This document shows, piece after piece, positions 31,031 to 41,068 of a stretch of 64,000 nt of DNA. The notes below the pieces were generated by a model. The model was not told the origin of the DNA and searched no databases. It saw only the letters and a program-made list of their open reading frames with translations. Source of the stretch: Sphingobium quisquiliarum P25 (GTDB lineage: Bacteria > Pseudomonadota > Alphaproteobacteria > Sphingomonadales > Sphingomonadaceae); contig NZ_ATHO01000055.1 of the NCBI RefSeq assembly GCF_000445065.1, forward strand, positions 1-64,000. The letters are read 5' to 3'. A program made the translations under genes and the position numbers. The first letter of the stretch is position 1. Every line of letters starts with the position of its first letter.

Positions 31031-32101
31031 ATGAATGCCAGTGCGTCCCGCCGGTCCGATGCGATTTCCATTGCCCGCGTCATCTGCATATTGGGCGTCG
31101 TCTATGTTCATGCATGGACGGGACTGAACGGCCATGACCTGGAAATCGCGCGGGGAACGCCGCAGGAAAATCTGCGCTGGCTGCTGATGGAAATCTTCGG
31201 CCGCAGCGCCGTGCCCCTGCTGGGCATCATTTCCGGCTGGCTGGTGGGCGGATCGGCGCAGACGCTCGACTGGCCGCGCCACATCGCGCGCAAGGCGCGG
31301 ACGATATTGCTGCCCATGGTCATGTGGAATGCGCTGGCGATTTTGTTCGTGTCGGGCGCGGCCTTGCTGTTGCATCTGCCAGCGCCGGTGCCTGTGTCGC
31401 TGGACTGGCTGGTGCAGGAGCTGTTCATCGTCAGCCGCAACCCGGACATCAATGTGCAGATGCCCTTCCTGCGGGACCTGTTCCTCTGCATGGTCGCTGC
31501 GCCGCTGCTCGTCCGCTTGCCTGGCGGGGCGCTACTAGGGGTGGCGGGCGCAGCCGCCTTTGCACAACTGATGGGATGGGGGCCGCCGGTGCTGATGCGC
31601 CCGGCGATCCTGTTCTTCTTCACTATCGGCATGATGGCGCGGCGGGGCGGCCTGGCGGACCGGGTGGCGGCGCTTTCCTGGCCCAGGGCGGCGATGCCCT
31701 TCCTCCTGCTGATGACCGTACAGCTTTACTTCTCGCTAAAGGCGGCGCCGGGCGCGGGGCTGGGCGTCGGCATGCTCGACCTGGCCGTGCGGGTGGCGGC
31801 CGCCACCTGTTTCTGGCGGTTGTCATGGGCGCTGGCGGCGAGCCCCGCGCGGGCGATGCTGTTGCGGATCGAGCCTTTCGCCTTCTTCCTCTTCTGCTCG
31901 CACCTCATCCTCATCTGGCTGGGCGGGCCGGTGCTGGGCGCGTTGTTCGGCAAGCTGGGGTCGCCGCTCTATCCTGCCTATCTGATCGTTCAGCCGCTGC
32001 TGGTGCTGATCGCGGTGCTGCTGCTTGGCTCGCTGCTGAACCGGGCCTGGCCGGGCCTTGCGGGCCTGTTGAGCGGCGGGCGATTGCGCGCGACAGCCTG
32101 A
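31031..32101 (+). CDS. acyltransferase 3 family membrane protein
   Basis: 356 residues with about ten membrane helices. The N-terminal helix ISIARVICILGVVYVHAW contains the family His (YVHA) followed by the conserved GRSAVPLLGIISG with an Arg-Ser pair. Members O-acylate sugars, lipids or antibiotics at the membrane (OafA/NodX-like). The ATG at 31031 was chosen because it begins just before the first helix. The gene is a singleton between the HerA-like and LLM genes; its substrate is unknown. Confidence 0.85.
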   Translation: MNASASRRSDAISIARVICILGVVYVHAWTGLNGHDLEIARGTPQENLRWLLMEIFGRSAVPLLGIISGWLVGGSAQTLDWPRHIARKARTILLPMVMWNALAILFVSGAALLLHLPAPVPVSLDWLVQELFIVSRNPDINVQMPFLRDLFLCMVAAPLLVRLPGGALLGVAGAAAFAQLMGWGPPVLMRPAILFFFTIGMMARRGGLADRVAALSWPRAAMPFLLLMTVQLYFSLKAAPGAGLGVGMLDLAVRVAAATCFWRLSWALAASPARAMLLRIEPFAFFLFCSHLILIWLGGPVLGALFGKLGSPLYPAYLIVQPLLVLIAVLLLGSLLNRAWPGLAGLLSGGRLRATA

Positions 32102-32114
32102 ACGGGCCGCGCGC

Positions 32115-33110
32115 CTACTCGCCGGTAAGGCGCCGGATGGCAGCCATGGTGATGTCCAGGCTCCGCTTGCGCGCCTCGAAATCGTAGATCTGCCCGCCGA
32201 TGATCAATTCATCGACGCCGGTGCGTTCAATGAAGGCGGCCAGATCGCGCTCCACCTCCGCTTGAGTGCCGATGCTGGTGGCGCTCCGTGCCGCCGCCAT
32301 CTGGGCCTGAACGACCGGGGGAAGGCTGTCGAGATAGCCAGGAACCGGGGGCGGCAGCTTGCCCGGTTGCCCGGTGCGCAACTGCACGAACATTTGCTGC
32401 ATCGATGTCGCCAGCAATTGCGCTTCGCCAAGATCATCGGCGGCGCAGACATTGTAACCAGCCATGACATAGGGGCGGTCTAGCTGCGCCGAGGGGCGGA
32501 AATCACGGCGATAGATGGCGATCGCCTCGTCCAGAGCCGCGGGCGCGAAGTGGGAGGCAAAGGCGTAGGGCAGGCCAAGCGCGGCGGCGAGCTGCGCGCC
32601 GTAGAGGCTTGATCCCAATATCCAGATCGGCACCTGTTCGCCCGCGCCTGGCGTCGCCTGAAATCCAAGGCGCGGGTCGCCTGCAAAATAGGCCTGCAAT
32701 TCCATGACGTCGCGCGGGAACTCATCGGGTCCGCCGGACAAGCCGCGCCGGATCGCTTGCGCGACGCGCTGGTCGGAACCGGGCGCGCGGCCGAGGCCAA
32801 GGTCGATGCGGCCGGGAAACAGGGCGCTCAACGTGCCGAACTGCTCCGCGATCAGCAGCGGGGCATGGTTGGGCAGCATGATGCCGCCAGCACCGATGCG
32901 TATGCGGGACGTCGCCGCGCCGATATGCGCCAGGACGACGGACGTGGCCGCCGATGCGATGCCGGGCATGCCATGATGTTCGGCCACCCAATAACGGTGG
33001 AAGCCCAGCGCTTCGGCATGGGCGGCGAAGGCGGCGGACTGACGAAGCGCGGTGCCTGCTTCGCTGCCTTCGGTGACGGGGACAAGGTCCAGAACGGAAA
33101 AACGGATCAT
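32115..33110 (-). CDS. LLM class flavin-dependent oxidoreductase (luciferase-like)
   Basis: 331 residues. The (beta/alpha)8 barrel begins with [13 protein letters not shown] and contains [30 protein letters not shown], and the phosphate-binding [13 protein letters not shown], as in the YhbW/MsnO8 group. Such enzymes use reduced FMN supplied by a separate reductase, and the substrate here is unknown. The start at 33110 gives the usual family N-terminus; the longer frame upstream is an artefact of GC-rich sequence. It converges with the acyltransferase, 13 bp apart. Confidence 0.88.
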   Translation of the reverse strand: MIRFSVLDLVPVTEGSEAGTALRQSAAFAAHAEALGFHRYWVAEHHGMPGIASAATSVVLAHIGAATSRIRIGAGGIMLPNHAPLLIAEQFGTLSALFPGRIDLGLGRAPGSDQRVAQAIRRGLSGGPDEFPRDVMELQAYFAGDPRLGFQATPGAGEQVPIWILGSSLYGAQLAAALGLPYAFASHFAPAALDEAIAIYRRDFRPSAQLDRPYVMAGYNVCAADDLGEAQLLATSMQQMFVQLRTGQPGKLPPPVPGYLDSLPPVVQAQMAAARSATSIGTQAEVERDLAAFIERTGVDELIIGGQIYDFEARKRSLDITMAAIRRLTGE

Positions 33111-33165
33111 CGCCCGCATATGGGGGCATGATCCGTTTCGTTTCAATATGAAATGTGAGTCTGCG

Positions 33166-33606
33166 TCAGACGGAGCGTCCGAAGCCCTGCGGTCCCGCAT
33201 CGGTGCGGCGGCCGAAGGCGGGCTGACGCCGCGCCACCAGCGGATTGGAATCGCGATCCAGCAACGCCATGGTTTCAGTGAAGCAGGGACGCAGCGCCAC
33301 GACGATCTCAATCAGTTCGTCCGGGCCTTCCCGCGATTCCACGCAGCGGCGGGCGACCATTTCGATGCGTTCAGCCATGCTGCTCAGGCGATGGGCGCCG
33401 AACTGAGCCGATTCGCCCTTCAATGTATGGGCAGGCGTCACCAGCGCGACGGCATTGCGTTCGCGAATGGCCTGTTCGATCGCGCTGATCGCCTTTGCGC
33501 CATCTTCCCGAAAATAGCCGAGGATGCGGAGGAAGGCGCTGCCCAGCTCCGCCCGTGTTTTAGCAAACTCGTTCCAGTTTACCAGTTCCGCCTCTTGATA
33601 GGCCAC
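33166..33606 (-). CDS. histidine phosphotransfer (Hpt) domain protein
   Basis: A stand-alone Hpt bundle of about 110 residues carrying the phospho-acceptor His in [13 protein letters not shown] (HTLKGESAQ matches the Hpt consensus H-x-L-K-G-x-S). It is followed by a Pro/Arg-rich tail with no known domain. GTG at 33606 has an AGGGA ribosome-binding site 9 nt away; an earlier GTG at 33615 is too close to it. No kinase or response regulator is adjacent, so the phosphorelay partner is elsewhere. ChpT-like shuttling is one possibility, but ChpT is larger. Confidence 0.82.
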   Translation of the reverse strand: MAYQEAELVNWNEFAKTRAELGSAFLRILGYFREDGAKAISAIEQAIRERNAVALVTPAHTLKGESAQFGAHRLSSMAERIEMVARRCVESREGPDELIEIVVALRPCFTETMALLDRDSNPLVARRQPAFGRRTDAGPQGFGRSV

Positions 33607-33693
33607 CCGCGACACTCCCTGAATTTCTGCTCAGGATAAGTTGCGCGCGTAAACAGCCGGTTAAGCTGTTACGGTTCCAGCGTGATTTTTCCT

Positions 33694-33909
33694 TCAACCC
33701 TGCCGTTCCAGCCTGAAATGATGGCCGCCATTCGCCGTGAACGCCCAGCCTTGCTGCACGGCGAGCGCCTCCAGTTCGCCCGGCGCGACCGGATCGTCGG
33801 CTTCGATCGTCACGGCGCTCGCCGATCGCATGGCGCGCGCGGCGCGCAGGGCAGGCCAGGGGCATTTCATGCCGCGCGCGTCGATATGAAGCGCGTCACT
33901 TGCTGGCAT
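33694..33909 (-). CDS. TusA-like sulfurtransferase
   Basis: 71 residues with the SirA/TusA fold. The conserved GMKCPWP box at residues 13-19 carries the sulfur-relay Cys (here Trp follows in place of the usual Leu or another residue of CPxP). It overlaps der by 14 bp on the same strand. The family passes persulfide sulfur to tRNA thiolation or other acceptors; the partners are not in this window. Confidence 0.85.
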   Translation of the reverse strand: MPASDALHIDARGMKCPWPALRAARAMRSASAVTIEADDPVAPGELEALAVQQGWAFTANGGHHFRLERQG

Positions 33910-35266
33910 AGGGGTTCTTCGCGCTTCGCAGCGTCAGCCGCACAGGCACCGCACCGAAGCCCAATTCCTTGCGGATGCCGTTCACCAGATAGCGGCGATA
34001 GCTTTCGGGCAGGTCCTCCAGCCGGGTCCCGAACAGGACAAATGTCGGCGGCCGGGTCTTGTTCTGCGTGATGTAGCGCAGCTTGATGCGCTTGCCGCCC
34101 GGCGCCGGGGGCGGGTTCGCTTCCAGCGCGCGCTCGAACCAGCGGTTGAGGATGCCGGTGGACACGCGCTGCGACCATGCCGTGCGCGTTTCGAAGGCGA
34201 CGCGGATCAGGTCGTCCAGCCCTTTGCCGGTGGCGCCTGATACGGTCATGATCGGCACGCCGCGCACCTGGGCGAGGCCATCGGACAGCGCCTGCTTGAT
34301 GCCCTGATAGAGCGCCGAGCCATTTTCCACCGTGTCCCATTTGTTGAGGCCGATGACGAGGGCGCGTCCTTCCTCCAGCACCTTGTCCGCGATGCGCAGG
34401 TCCTGTGCTTCCAGCCCGCGCGTCGCGTCGAGCAGCAGTACGACGACTTCGGCGAAGTTGACGGCGTTGAGGCCATCTGAAACCGCCAGCTTTTCCAGCT
34501 TGTCCTGCACCTTGGCGCGCTTGCGCATGCCCGCCGTGTCGATCAGGCGGACCGGGCGTTCCTCGCCCTCCCGGCTGGTCCATGTCCAGTCAACGGCGAT
34601 GCTGTCGCGGGTTATGCCCGCCTCCGGCCCGGTCAGCAGCCGGTTTTCGCCCAGCAGCCGGTTGATGAGTGTCGATTTGCCTGCATTCGGGCGGCCGACG
34701 ATCGCCAGCTTGAGCGGCGCGGCTTCCAGGTCGGCTTCGCTCGGTTCGGCTTCCTCCTCTTCCTCTTCCTCGCGGTCGATATAGGGCAGCAGCGCCTGGA
34801 ACAGGTCGGCCAGGCCCTGGCCATGTTCGGCCGACAGGGGCACTGGTTCGCCAAGGCCCAGGCTGAACGCTTCCATCACGCCGTCCGCGCCCGTTTTGCC
34901 CTCCGCCTTGTTGGCGACCAGCACCACGGGGGCGTCGCCTTCGCGCAGCCAGCGGGCGATTTCCTCGTCCAGCGGGGTGATGCCCGCGCGGGCGTCGATC
35001 AGGAACAGCGCGACATCGGCGCTTTCGACCGCCGCCTGCGTCTGCAACCGCATGCGGCCGGGCAGGGTCTGCGGATCTTCATCCTCATAGCCCGCCGTGT
35101 CGATGATGGTGAAATCGACGCCCAGCAGGTTCGCCTGCCCCTCCCGCCGGTCGCGCGTCACGCCGGGCTGATCATCGACCAGCGCCAGCTTCTTGCCGAC
35201 GAGGCGGTTGAAGAGGGTGGACTTGCCCACATTGGGCCGCCCTACAATGGCAACTGTGGGCAGCAT
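33896..35266 (-). CDS. der: ribosome biogenesis GTPase Der (EngA)
   Basis: Two tandem GTPase domains plus a KH-like C-domain, 456 residues. The first has GRPNVGKSTLFNRL, DTAGYED and NKAEG; the second has GRPNAGKSTLINRL, DTAGMR and NKWD, and lies after an acidic linker (about 157-172, REEEEEEEAEPSEAD). It acts in 50S subunit assembly and is usually essential. A long inverted repeat lies just upstream, between bamB and der. Confidence 0.97.
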   Translation of the reverse strand: MLPTVAIVGRPNVGKSTLFNRLVGKKLALVDDQPGVTRDRREGQANLLGVDFTIIDTAGYEDEDPQTLPGRMRLQTQAAVESADVALFLIDARAGITPLDEEIARWLREGDAPVVLVANKAEGKTGADGVMEAFSLGLGEPVPLSAEHGQGLADLFQALLPYIDREEEEEEEAEPSEADLEAAPLKLAIVGRPNAGKSTLINRLLGENRLLTGPEAGITRDSIAVDWTWTSREGEERPVRLIDTAGMRKRAKVQDKLEKLAVSDGLNAVNFAEVVVLLLDATRGLEAQDLRIADKVLEEGRALVIGLNKWDTVENGSALYQGIKQALSDGLAQVRGVPIMTVSGATGKGLDDLIRVAFETRTAWSQRVSTGILNRWFERALEANPPPAPGGKRIKLRYITQNKTRPPTFVLFGTRLEDLPESYRRYLVNGIRKELGFGAVPVRLTLRSAKNPYASK

Positions 35267-35290
35267 AAAGCCCTATTCCTTAAAATATGA

Positions 35291-35356
35291 GTGCTCCTGC
35301 GCAGGCTGGAGCCCAGTTCCGTCGCTTGGACCGGGCTCCAGCCTGCGCAGGAGCAC
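35291..35356. repeat. perfect 24-bp inverted repeat (bamB-der gap)
   Basis: The arms at 35291-35314 and 35333-35356 are exact reverse complements, separated by 18 nt. The core reads gcgcaggctggagccc. It lies 23 bp after the bamB stop and 24 bp before the der start, so the transcript would fold into a very stable hairpin between the two reading frames. No T-run follows on either strand. It looks like a REP/MITE-type dispersed palindrome rather than a terminator. Confidence 0.85.
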
Positions 35357-35379
35357 ATTATCTAACATTATCAGCGGAG

Positions 35380-36714
35380 TCAGCGAAACGCCGTCAGTTT
35401 CCCGTCATCCGCCAGGATGTACAGCATGTTGTTGGCGACAACGGGCGAAAGCGACATGGAACGGTCCATGTCGACGGCGGCCTGCACCGTTCCCGTCGCC
35501 GGATCGACATAGTTGAGGTCGCCATGCGTCGATACCAGGATCAGGCGGCCGCCAGCGAGCACAGGTCCGGTCCAGCGGATCGCGTTGGTCTTCTTCTTTT
35601 CCTTTTCCCAGCGGCGAAGCTGGCTGATCCAGCGGATCTTGCCGGTGGCGCGGGCGACGCAGAGCAGCTTTGCGTCGCTGGTCACGACGAACACCCATTC
35701 GCCCACCACCCAGGGGGTGGAGATGCCCGCGATATTGATTTCCCACAGGCGCTGGCCGCTGACCAGTTCATAGGACGCCATGCGGCCGCCCTGGCCGATG
35801 GCGAACACGCGCCCGCGATCGATCACCGGATCGGCGTCGATGTCGGTCAGTGTCGCCACGGCGGTGGAGATGCTGGTCCGCGACAGGGCGTCGCCCCACA
35901 AGGTCCGGCCATTTTCGTAGCGATAGGCGGTCAGTTCGCCCGAGCTGTATCCGGCGATCACCGTGCCTTGCGCAGCAGCGGGCGCCGCGACGCCAAAAAC
36001 GCCGGTGACTTGCAGCGTGCCGCTGTCCGTCCACTGCACCTCGCCATCGCTCTGGTTCAGGGCGAAGATCTGGTTGTCCTGCCCCATCACATAGACATGG
36101 CCGTTGGCAAGGGTCGGCGCGCCGCGTAGCGGGCCGCCGGGGCGCTTTTTCCACAGGATCGAGCCATTGGCGGCGTTGAGCGCGGCGACATCGCCCACGC
36201 CCGTGCTGGCATAGACCTTGTCATCCACCACGCTGACGCCGCCGCCGAACAGCGCGCGTCCGCTGCCTTCGGCAGGCAGGGCGGTCTGCCACAGCTTGGC
36301 CCCGCTGTTGGCGTCGAAGGCGATGACATGCGCGGCCGCGTCGATCACATAAAGCTTGCTATTGGCGACGACCGGGGCGGAGGCCAGGCGCGCGCGCGGC
36401 GTGCTGCCTTCGATCGAGGCGGTCCAGGCAGTCCGCGGAGACGCGCTGAGCGCCAGATGGCCCATCGCCTTGGAACTGTTGCCCGCCGGTTGCGTCCAGT
36501 CGGGGTTGGCCACCGCTTCGGGCAGCGTGACCGGCACGTCGGCCAGCGCCGGATCGACCTCGATCCCCTGCTCATTGGTCAGGATCGACACGCGGTTGCC
36601 GACCACCGGCGTCTTGGGTCCGCCCTTCTTGCCGCCGATGATGCCGCAGCCTGCCAGCAGCGCAACCATTGCGGCCATCGTCACGGCGCGGCGCGTGCCC
36701 GCGAATTTCGTCAT
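35380..36714 (-). CDS. bamB: outer-membrane assembly lipoprotein BamB
   Basis: 444 residues. A signal peptide ends at a lipobox (LLAGC). Eight beta-propeller (PQQ-type) repeats follow, with recognisable units such as LYVIDAAAHVIAFDANSGAKLW and VYASTGVGDVAALNAANGSILW. It is part of the BAM complex that folds outer-membrane proteins. I used the ATG at 36714 because a GGGGA ribosome-binding site is 8 nt upstream; 36723 is an alternative. The order YfgM-like, BamB, Der is conserved in proteobacteria. Confidence 0.93.
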   Translation of the reverse strand: MTKFAGTRRAVTMAAMVALLAGCGIIGGKKGGPKTPVVGNRVSILTNEQGIEVDPALADVPVTLPEAVANPDWTQPAGNSSKAMGHLALSASPRTAWTASIEGSTPRARLASAPVVANSKLYVIDAAAHVIAFDANSGAKLWQTALPAEGSGRALFGGGVSVVDDKVYASTGVGDVAALNAANGSILWKKRPGGPLRGAPTLANGHVYVMGQDNQIFALNQSDGEVQWTDSGTLQVTGVFGVAAPAAAQGTVIAGYSSGELTAYRYENGRTLWGDALSRTSISTAVATLTDIDADPVIDRGRVFAIGQGGRMASYELVSGQRLWEINIAGISTPWVVGEWVFVVTSDAKLLCVARATGKIRWISQLRRWEKEKKKTNAIRWTGPVLAGGRLILVSTHGDLNYVDPATGTVQAAVDMDRSMSLSPVVANNMLYILADDGKLTAFR

Positions 36715-36742
36715 GCTGTGCATCCCCATGCGCTTTTTTCCG

Positions 36743-37441
36743 TTATTCCTGTCCCGGAACGGCCGGTATTTCGACCGCGTCCACCCCCAATAAGCCCGCC
36801 ATCTGTCGCGCGCGTGAACGGATCGACTGTGGCACGCTGTCATCCTTGGCCATGGCAGCGAACATCGGCCCGGCAAGGTCGGGCTTACGCATCTTCATAT
36901 AGGCTATGGCGACCATCTCGCCCGCGCTGCCGAACCAGGGCGCGCCTTCGACCGCGAGGGGTTTCAGCCGGTCGACGACCTGCTGCGGCTTGAGCGCTTC
37001 AAACTCCAGCGCCGTCTGCCTGATGAGGGCGAGGTCGCGATAGGGCTTGTCCAGCTTGCTGTCGGCGACCATCGCCTTATAGGCGGCGATCGCGGCCTTG
37101 GCGTCGCCCTTCTGGGAAGCAACGCCAGCCTTCACCAGCAAGGCCGAAGCGCGGAAGCCCGGCTGGCTGGCGTTGGTCAGCGCCTCAAGCTGCTTGGCAT
37201 CCGGCGTGCCGCCCCCTGCGGCCGCCGTGATCACCTTGTCCATCTCTTCGGACACGGCCTGCGACTGCGTCTTGCTGTGATGCTGCCAGTAAAGCCAGCC
37301 AGCGAACGCCGCCAGGCCGACGACGACGGCGATGACGATCCACCGGCCGAAGCGCTGCCAGAATGACAGCAACTGGTCCTGGCGCACCGCCTCATCGACT
37401 TCGCGCATGAACACTTCGCTATTTTGCGGCGTCAGGGCCAC
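36743..37441 (-). CDS. YfgM/AncA-like tetratricopeptide membrane protein
   Basis: 232 residues. The N-terminal cytoplasmic segment (SEVFMREVDEAVRQDQLLSFWQR) is followed by one transmembrane helix (about 31-51) and a periplasmic TPR domain. The N-terminus and synteny with bamB-der match YfgM, an ancillary subunit of the SecYEG translocon that links to periplasmic chaperones. It probably forms an operon with bamB. Confidence 0.85.
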   Translation of the reverse strand: MALTPQNSEVFMREVDEAVRQDQLLSFWQRFGRWIVIAVVVGLAAFAGWLYWQHHSKTQSQAVSEEMDKVITAAAGGGTPDAKQLEALTNASQPGFRASALLVKAGVASQKGDAKAAIAAYKAMVADSKLDKPYRDLALIRQTALEFEALKPQQVVDRLKPLAVEGAPWFGSAGEMVAIAYMKMRKPDLAGPMFAAMAKDDSVPQSIRSRARQMAGLLGVDAVEIPAVPGQE

Positions 37442-37513
37442 ATCAGTCTCCAGATACGTCAGAAAAGGCAGGCGGAAGGCGCGATCAATAGCGGGGGCGC
37501 GGCCACACGCAAA

Positions 37514-38386
37514 TCACTTTTTGGGGCGATAGACCTGATCTTCGGTCGGAAAGCTGCGGCTGCGCACGTCGGCGGCATAACGCTCCGCCGCGCCGCTGAT
37601 GGTTTCGGCTATGTTTTCATAGCGTTTGACGAAGCGCGGCGTGCGTTCGAACATGCCCAGCATGTCTTCGGCCACCAGCACCTGCCCGTCGCAATGGGCC
37701 GATGCGCCGATGCCGATGACGGGGATGTCGATCCCGTTGGTGATCTCCACCGCCAGATCCTCCATCACGCCCTCCAGCACCAGGGCGAAGGCTCCGGCAT
37801 TCGCCACGGCCCTGGCGTCGTCCATGATGCGGGCATGTTCTTCCAGGCTCTTGCCGCGCGCGCCATAGCCGCCCAGCGCGTTGACCGCCTGCGGGGTCAG
37901 GCCGACATGCGCCATGACGGGGATGCCCCGGCGGGTGAGGAAGCTGATGGTTTCCACCATCGCCTGCCCGCCTTCCAGCTTGACGGCGGCGCAGCCCGTT
38001 TCGGCCATGACGCGGCTGGCGCTGGCGAAGGCCTGGGCAGGGGAGGCTTCATAGCTGCCGAAGGGCATGTCGACCAGGACGACGCTGTGATAGCTGCCGC
38101 GCACCACGGCAGCGCCATGGGCGATCATCATGTCCAGCGTCACCGGCAGGGTGGATGGCAGGCCGTAAATCACCTGGCCCAGCGAATCGCCGACCAGCAG
38201 CATGTCGCAATGCGGGTCCAGCAATTGCGCCTGACGGGCGGTGTAGGCCGTCAACATCACCAGCGGTTCGGCCGTCTTGCCTTCGACCTTGCGCCGCTGG
38301 ATCGCGGGGACGGTCAGCCGCTTCATCGGCGCGGGCGTGGGATTGGCGCGGCTGGTTGACGTGTCGAGCGTGAAGGTGGTGGACAT
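37514..38386 (-). CDS. panB: 3-methyl-2-oxobutanoate hydroxymethyltransferase PanB
   Basis: Makes ketopantoate from alpha-ketoisovalerate and methylenetetrahydrofolate, the first step in pantothenate synthesis. Family motifs are [15 protein letters not shown], the metal-binding [11 protein letters not shown] and the C-terminal [10 protein letters not shown]. The start at 38386 (ribosome-binding site aagg) gives 290 residues with an extra N-terminal extension of about 30 residues before the barrel. panC is not adjacent. Confidence 0.95.
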   Translation of the reverse strand: MSTTFTLDTSTSRANPTPAPMKRLTVPAIQRRKVEGKTAEPLVMLTAYTARQAQLLDPHCDMLLVGDSLGQVIYGLPSTLPVTLDMMIAHGAAVVRGSYHSVVLVDMPFGSYEASPAQAFASASRVMAETGCAAVKLEGGQAMVETISFLTRRGIPVMAHVGLTPQAVNALGGYGARGKSLEEHARIMDDARAVANAGAFALVLEGVMEDLAVEITNGIDIPVIGIGASAHCDGQVLVAEDMLGMFERTPRFVKRYENIAETISGAAERYAADVRSRSFPTEDQVYRPKK

Positions 38387-38451
38387 GACCTTGCGCTCTA
38401 CCCCACTCGCCGGATCGGCGCAAATCATGCGGGATCAAGGGCTGCGGAAGG

Positions 38452-38489
38452 AAAAAATGCGGGAGCGACGGGCCTGTGCCGCTCCCGCA
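38452..38489 (-). terminator. rho-independent terminator after the TonB receptor
   Basis: Read on the minus strand: a perfect 10-bp stem (tgcgggagcg / cgctcccgca) with a 12-nt loop, then ttttttcc. It lies 24 bp after the receptor stop. Confidence 0.85.
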
Positions 38490-38512
38490 GGGGGTGAACC
38501 TCGAAAGAAGGA

Positions 38513-40984
38513 TCAGAACGAGAATTTGATCGTTCCGCCCCATGTCCGCGGATCGCCCACCTGACCGGCGATCAGACCGGTGTTGCCGGGCGCAACCTGT
38601 AGATTTTCGATGTAGTTCACGTCGAAAGCATTGCGGACCCAGCCGAAGACATCGAAGCCTTCGCCACGGAAGCCAGCGCGGAAGTTGGTGAGGGCATATC
38701 CCTTCACTTCCGTGTAGCGCGACGGCGACGCGTTCGAATTCCAATGCGAGCGGTAATTGCCGTCGACGCCCAGATAGACCTGACCTTCCTTCGCCAACAG
38801 CGTGACCGGAATATTATATTCCGCGCCGTAGGAGAAAGCCCATTTGGACACGCCGGGCAGATCCTGGCCGGAAATGTCGCACTGACGGGGGCTGGCCGCG
38901 CCCGGGACGCCCGGTTGTGAGTAGTCGGGGGCTGCATTAGCTGGCTGAGACGGACCGCCGGACAGTTCGGGCGGGCACGGAGCGTTGGTGAACTTTTCAT
39001 ATTTGGCGTCGGTGTAGGCGCCGTTGGCGTAAGCGGTGAAGCGATCGCTGGCCACGACCTTGAAGTCTGCTTCTATGCCTTGTGACCGCACCTTTTCCGC
39101 ATTGGCAAGATAGCCGCGAACCGTACCGAACTGCCCGCCATTCACCGTCGCCTGGAAATTCTTGATTTCTGTTCGGAAGGCGGTGATGTTGAAGGTGGCG
39201 CGTCGATCCCAGAACTGGGTTTTCAGCCCGATTTCATAATGATGGACCGATTCCGGCTTCACGGTGCCTGCGTCGGTGTTGACCGTATTATCGGCGTTCA
39301 GCGGCAACCCGTTCTGGTTGATGCCCAGCGTCTTGAAGCTCTTGGCATAGGTCGCATAGGCGAGGATATCCGGAGCGATCTTGTAATTGACGTTGAGGTC
39401 GTAAGTGAAGTTCCAGGCGCTGTCAGATGGCGCGCTGACCTGCGGTTGATACACGCCACACTGTGCCGCCAGATCGGAGCCGGTCGGAGGCGTAGGGGTG
39501 CAGGAAATCACCTGGCCCTGGCCATTGGTGACAACGCGCTCATAAAAGCCCGACTTCTTGTCATAGTTGAGGCGAGCGCCCGGCTGAATGGTCAGCGCGT
39601 CGTTCACATGCCAGCTCAACTGCCCGAACAGCGCGGCGCTGCTGCTCTTGAGATATTGCGTATTGCTGGCGGTCAGTCCAGCCAGCACCTCAGGGCGGTT
39701 GTAGGGATTGTTCTGATCGGTGGACGGCGACAGGCTGAAGCGCGTGGCGTCAAGGCCCTGCTGCTCGGTGCCCTGCGTGTCGATCCGCTGTTTGAAGCCG
39801 AACAGGCCGACCACGAAGTCGATCTTCTCGCCGTCATAGTTGTAGCGGAATTCTTGACTGTACTGGTCCTGCTGCGACGGATTCTGCGAGCGGGAAACGA
39901 CCGACAGACCAGTGAAGTCCCGGTCATTTTCCGGCTTCCAGTCCCAGAAGCGCCACGCCGTTACCGAGGTCAGCGTGCCGGGTCCAATATCCCACTTCAC
40001 GCGTGCGGACACGCCGCCGATCTTGTTACCCGCGTTCAGGCTCGAATCGAGATCGGTCAGGCGGTCATAGGGGTTTCGGCTGGGGACCGCATAGTTGCGG
40101 CCGGGATTGGCGGCATTGATAGCCGCAATGATCGCATCATACTGACGCGTAAGTGGACGCTGCGTCCGGCCCACGCGGACGAAGGTGGTGCCGCAGCATT
40201 CGGGGTCCTGCTTGCTGTAGTCGCCTGACAATGTGATGCTCAGGTCGTCATTGGGCTGGAACAATATCTGGCCCCGCAGGCCCAGATTGTCCTGCTCGTT
40301 GATCCAGCGGTTCGTGGTTACATTGTAGAGCGTGCCCCGGCGGCTGGTCGCTGCGACGGCAAGACGTGCGGCGACGGTGTCGGACAGCGGGCCAGAAATG
40401 GCGGCCTTGGCCTGCCGGTAGTTGAGGTTGCCGACGGACAGTTCGGCGCGGCCTTCAAAGTCGAAGGTCGGCTGGTTGGTCGTGATGTTGATCGCGCCAG
40501 CGGTCGTGTTCTTGCCGTACAGCGTGCCCTGCGGGCCACGAAGCACTTCGACCTGGCTCACGTCCAGAAAGTCGAAGGTCGCGGCGGCGACACGCGAATT
40601 GTAGACGTCATCGACATAGATGCCGACGCCCTGTTCGAAACCGTCGCTGGTCAGGCCGAAGGGCACACCAAGGCCGCGAATGTTGACGGAGGTATTGCGC
40701 GGATTGGTAGTGTAGACCTGCAAAGTCGGCGCGAGCTGCTGGAGCTTCACCACGTTGAAATTGCCGGTGGCCTCGATGCTGTCGCCGCGGATCACGGAGA
40801 TCGCCAGCGGCACTTCCTGCGCGGTTTCCGCGCGGCGGCGGGCGGTGACGATGATCACGTCTCCGCGCGGGCTGGATTGTTGGGCGGCGTCGGCGGCTGG
40901 CTGGACCGCGTCCTCGGCCTGAGCGCTGGACGCGATGATGGAGGCGCTCGCCGCGGAGGCGAGCAACAGGAAACGCGCAATCAT
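38513..40984 (-). CDS. TonB-dependent outer-membrane receptor
   Basis: 823 residues. Signal peptide (IARFLLLASAASASIIASSAQA), then a plug domain with the TonB-box-like region and DVIIVTARRRAETAQEVP, the LRGPQGTLYGKNTTAGAINI plug motif, and a 22-strand barrel ending in the terminal Phe (GGTIKFSF). It is of the sphingomonad type that imports diverse substrates, and the ligand is not predictable. A structured leader region lies upstream, and YezD and a hydrolase are the next genes on the same strand. Clusters of this kind in sphingomonads often serve scavenging of organosulfur or aromatic compounds (inference). Confidence 0.94.
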   Translation of the reverse strand: MIARFLLLASAASASIIASSAQAEDAVQPAADAAQQSSPRGDVIIVTARRRAETAQEVPLAISVIRGDSIEATGNFNVVKLQQLAPTLQVYTTNPRNTSVNIRGLGVPFGLTSDGFEQGVGIYVDDVYNSRVAAATFDFLDVSQVEVLRGPQGTLYGKNTTAGAINITTNQPTFDFEGRAELSVGNLNYRQAKAAISGPLSDTVAARLAVAATSRRGTLYNVTTNRWINEQDNLGLRGQILFQPNDDLSITLSGDYSKQDPECCGTTFVRVGRTQRPLTRQYDAIIAAINAANPGRNYAVPSRNPYDRLTDLDSSLNAGNKIGGVSARVKWDIGPGTLTSVTAWRFWDWKPENDRDFTGLSVVSRSQNPSQQDQYSQEFRYNYDGEKIDFVVGLFGFKQRIDTQGTEQQGLDATRFSLSPSTDQNNPYNRPEVLAGLTASNTQYLKSSSAALFGQLSWHVNDALTIQPGARLNYDKKSGFYERVVTNGQGQVISCTPTPPTGSDLAAQCGVYQPQVSAPSDSAWNFTYDLNVNYKIAPDILAYATYAKSFKTLGINQNGLPLNADNTVNTDAGTVKPESVHHYEIGLKTQFWDRRATFNITAFRTEIKNFQATVNGGQFGTVRGYLANAEKVRSQGIEADFKVVASDRFTAYANGAYTDAKYEKFTNAPCPPELSGGPSQPANAAPDYSQPGVPGAASPRQCDISGQDLPGVSKWAFSYGAEYNIPVTLLAKEGQVYLGVDGNYRSHWNSNASPSRYTEVKGYALTNFRAGFRGEGFDVFGWVRNAFDVNYIENLQVAPGNTGLIAGQVGDPRTWGGTIKFSF

Positions 40985-41068
40985 AAGATTCCCCTTCCGG
41001 ATGTCCGGTTGATGTTGATCGCGGCTTTTCCGGCGGTCCGGTCAAAACCGATGGTCTGGGAATGGTAT

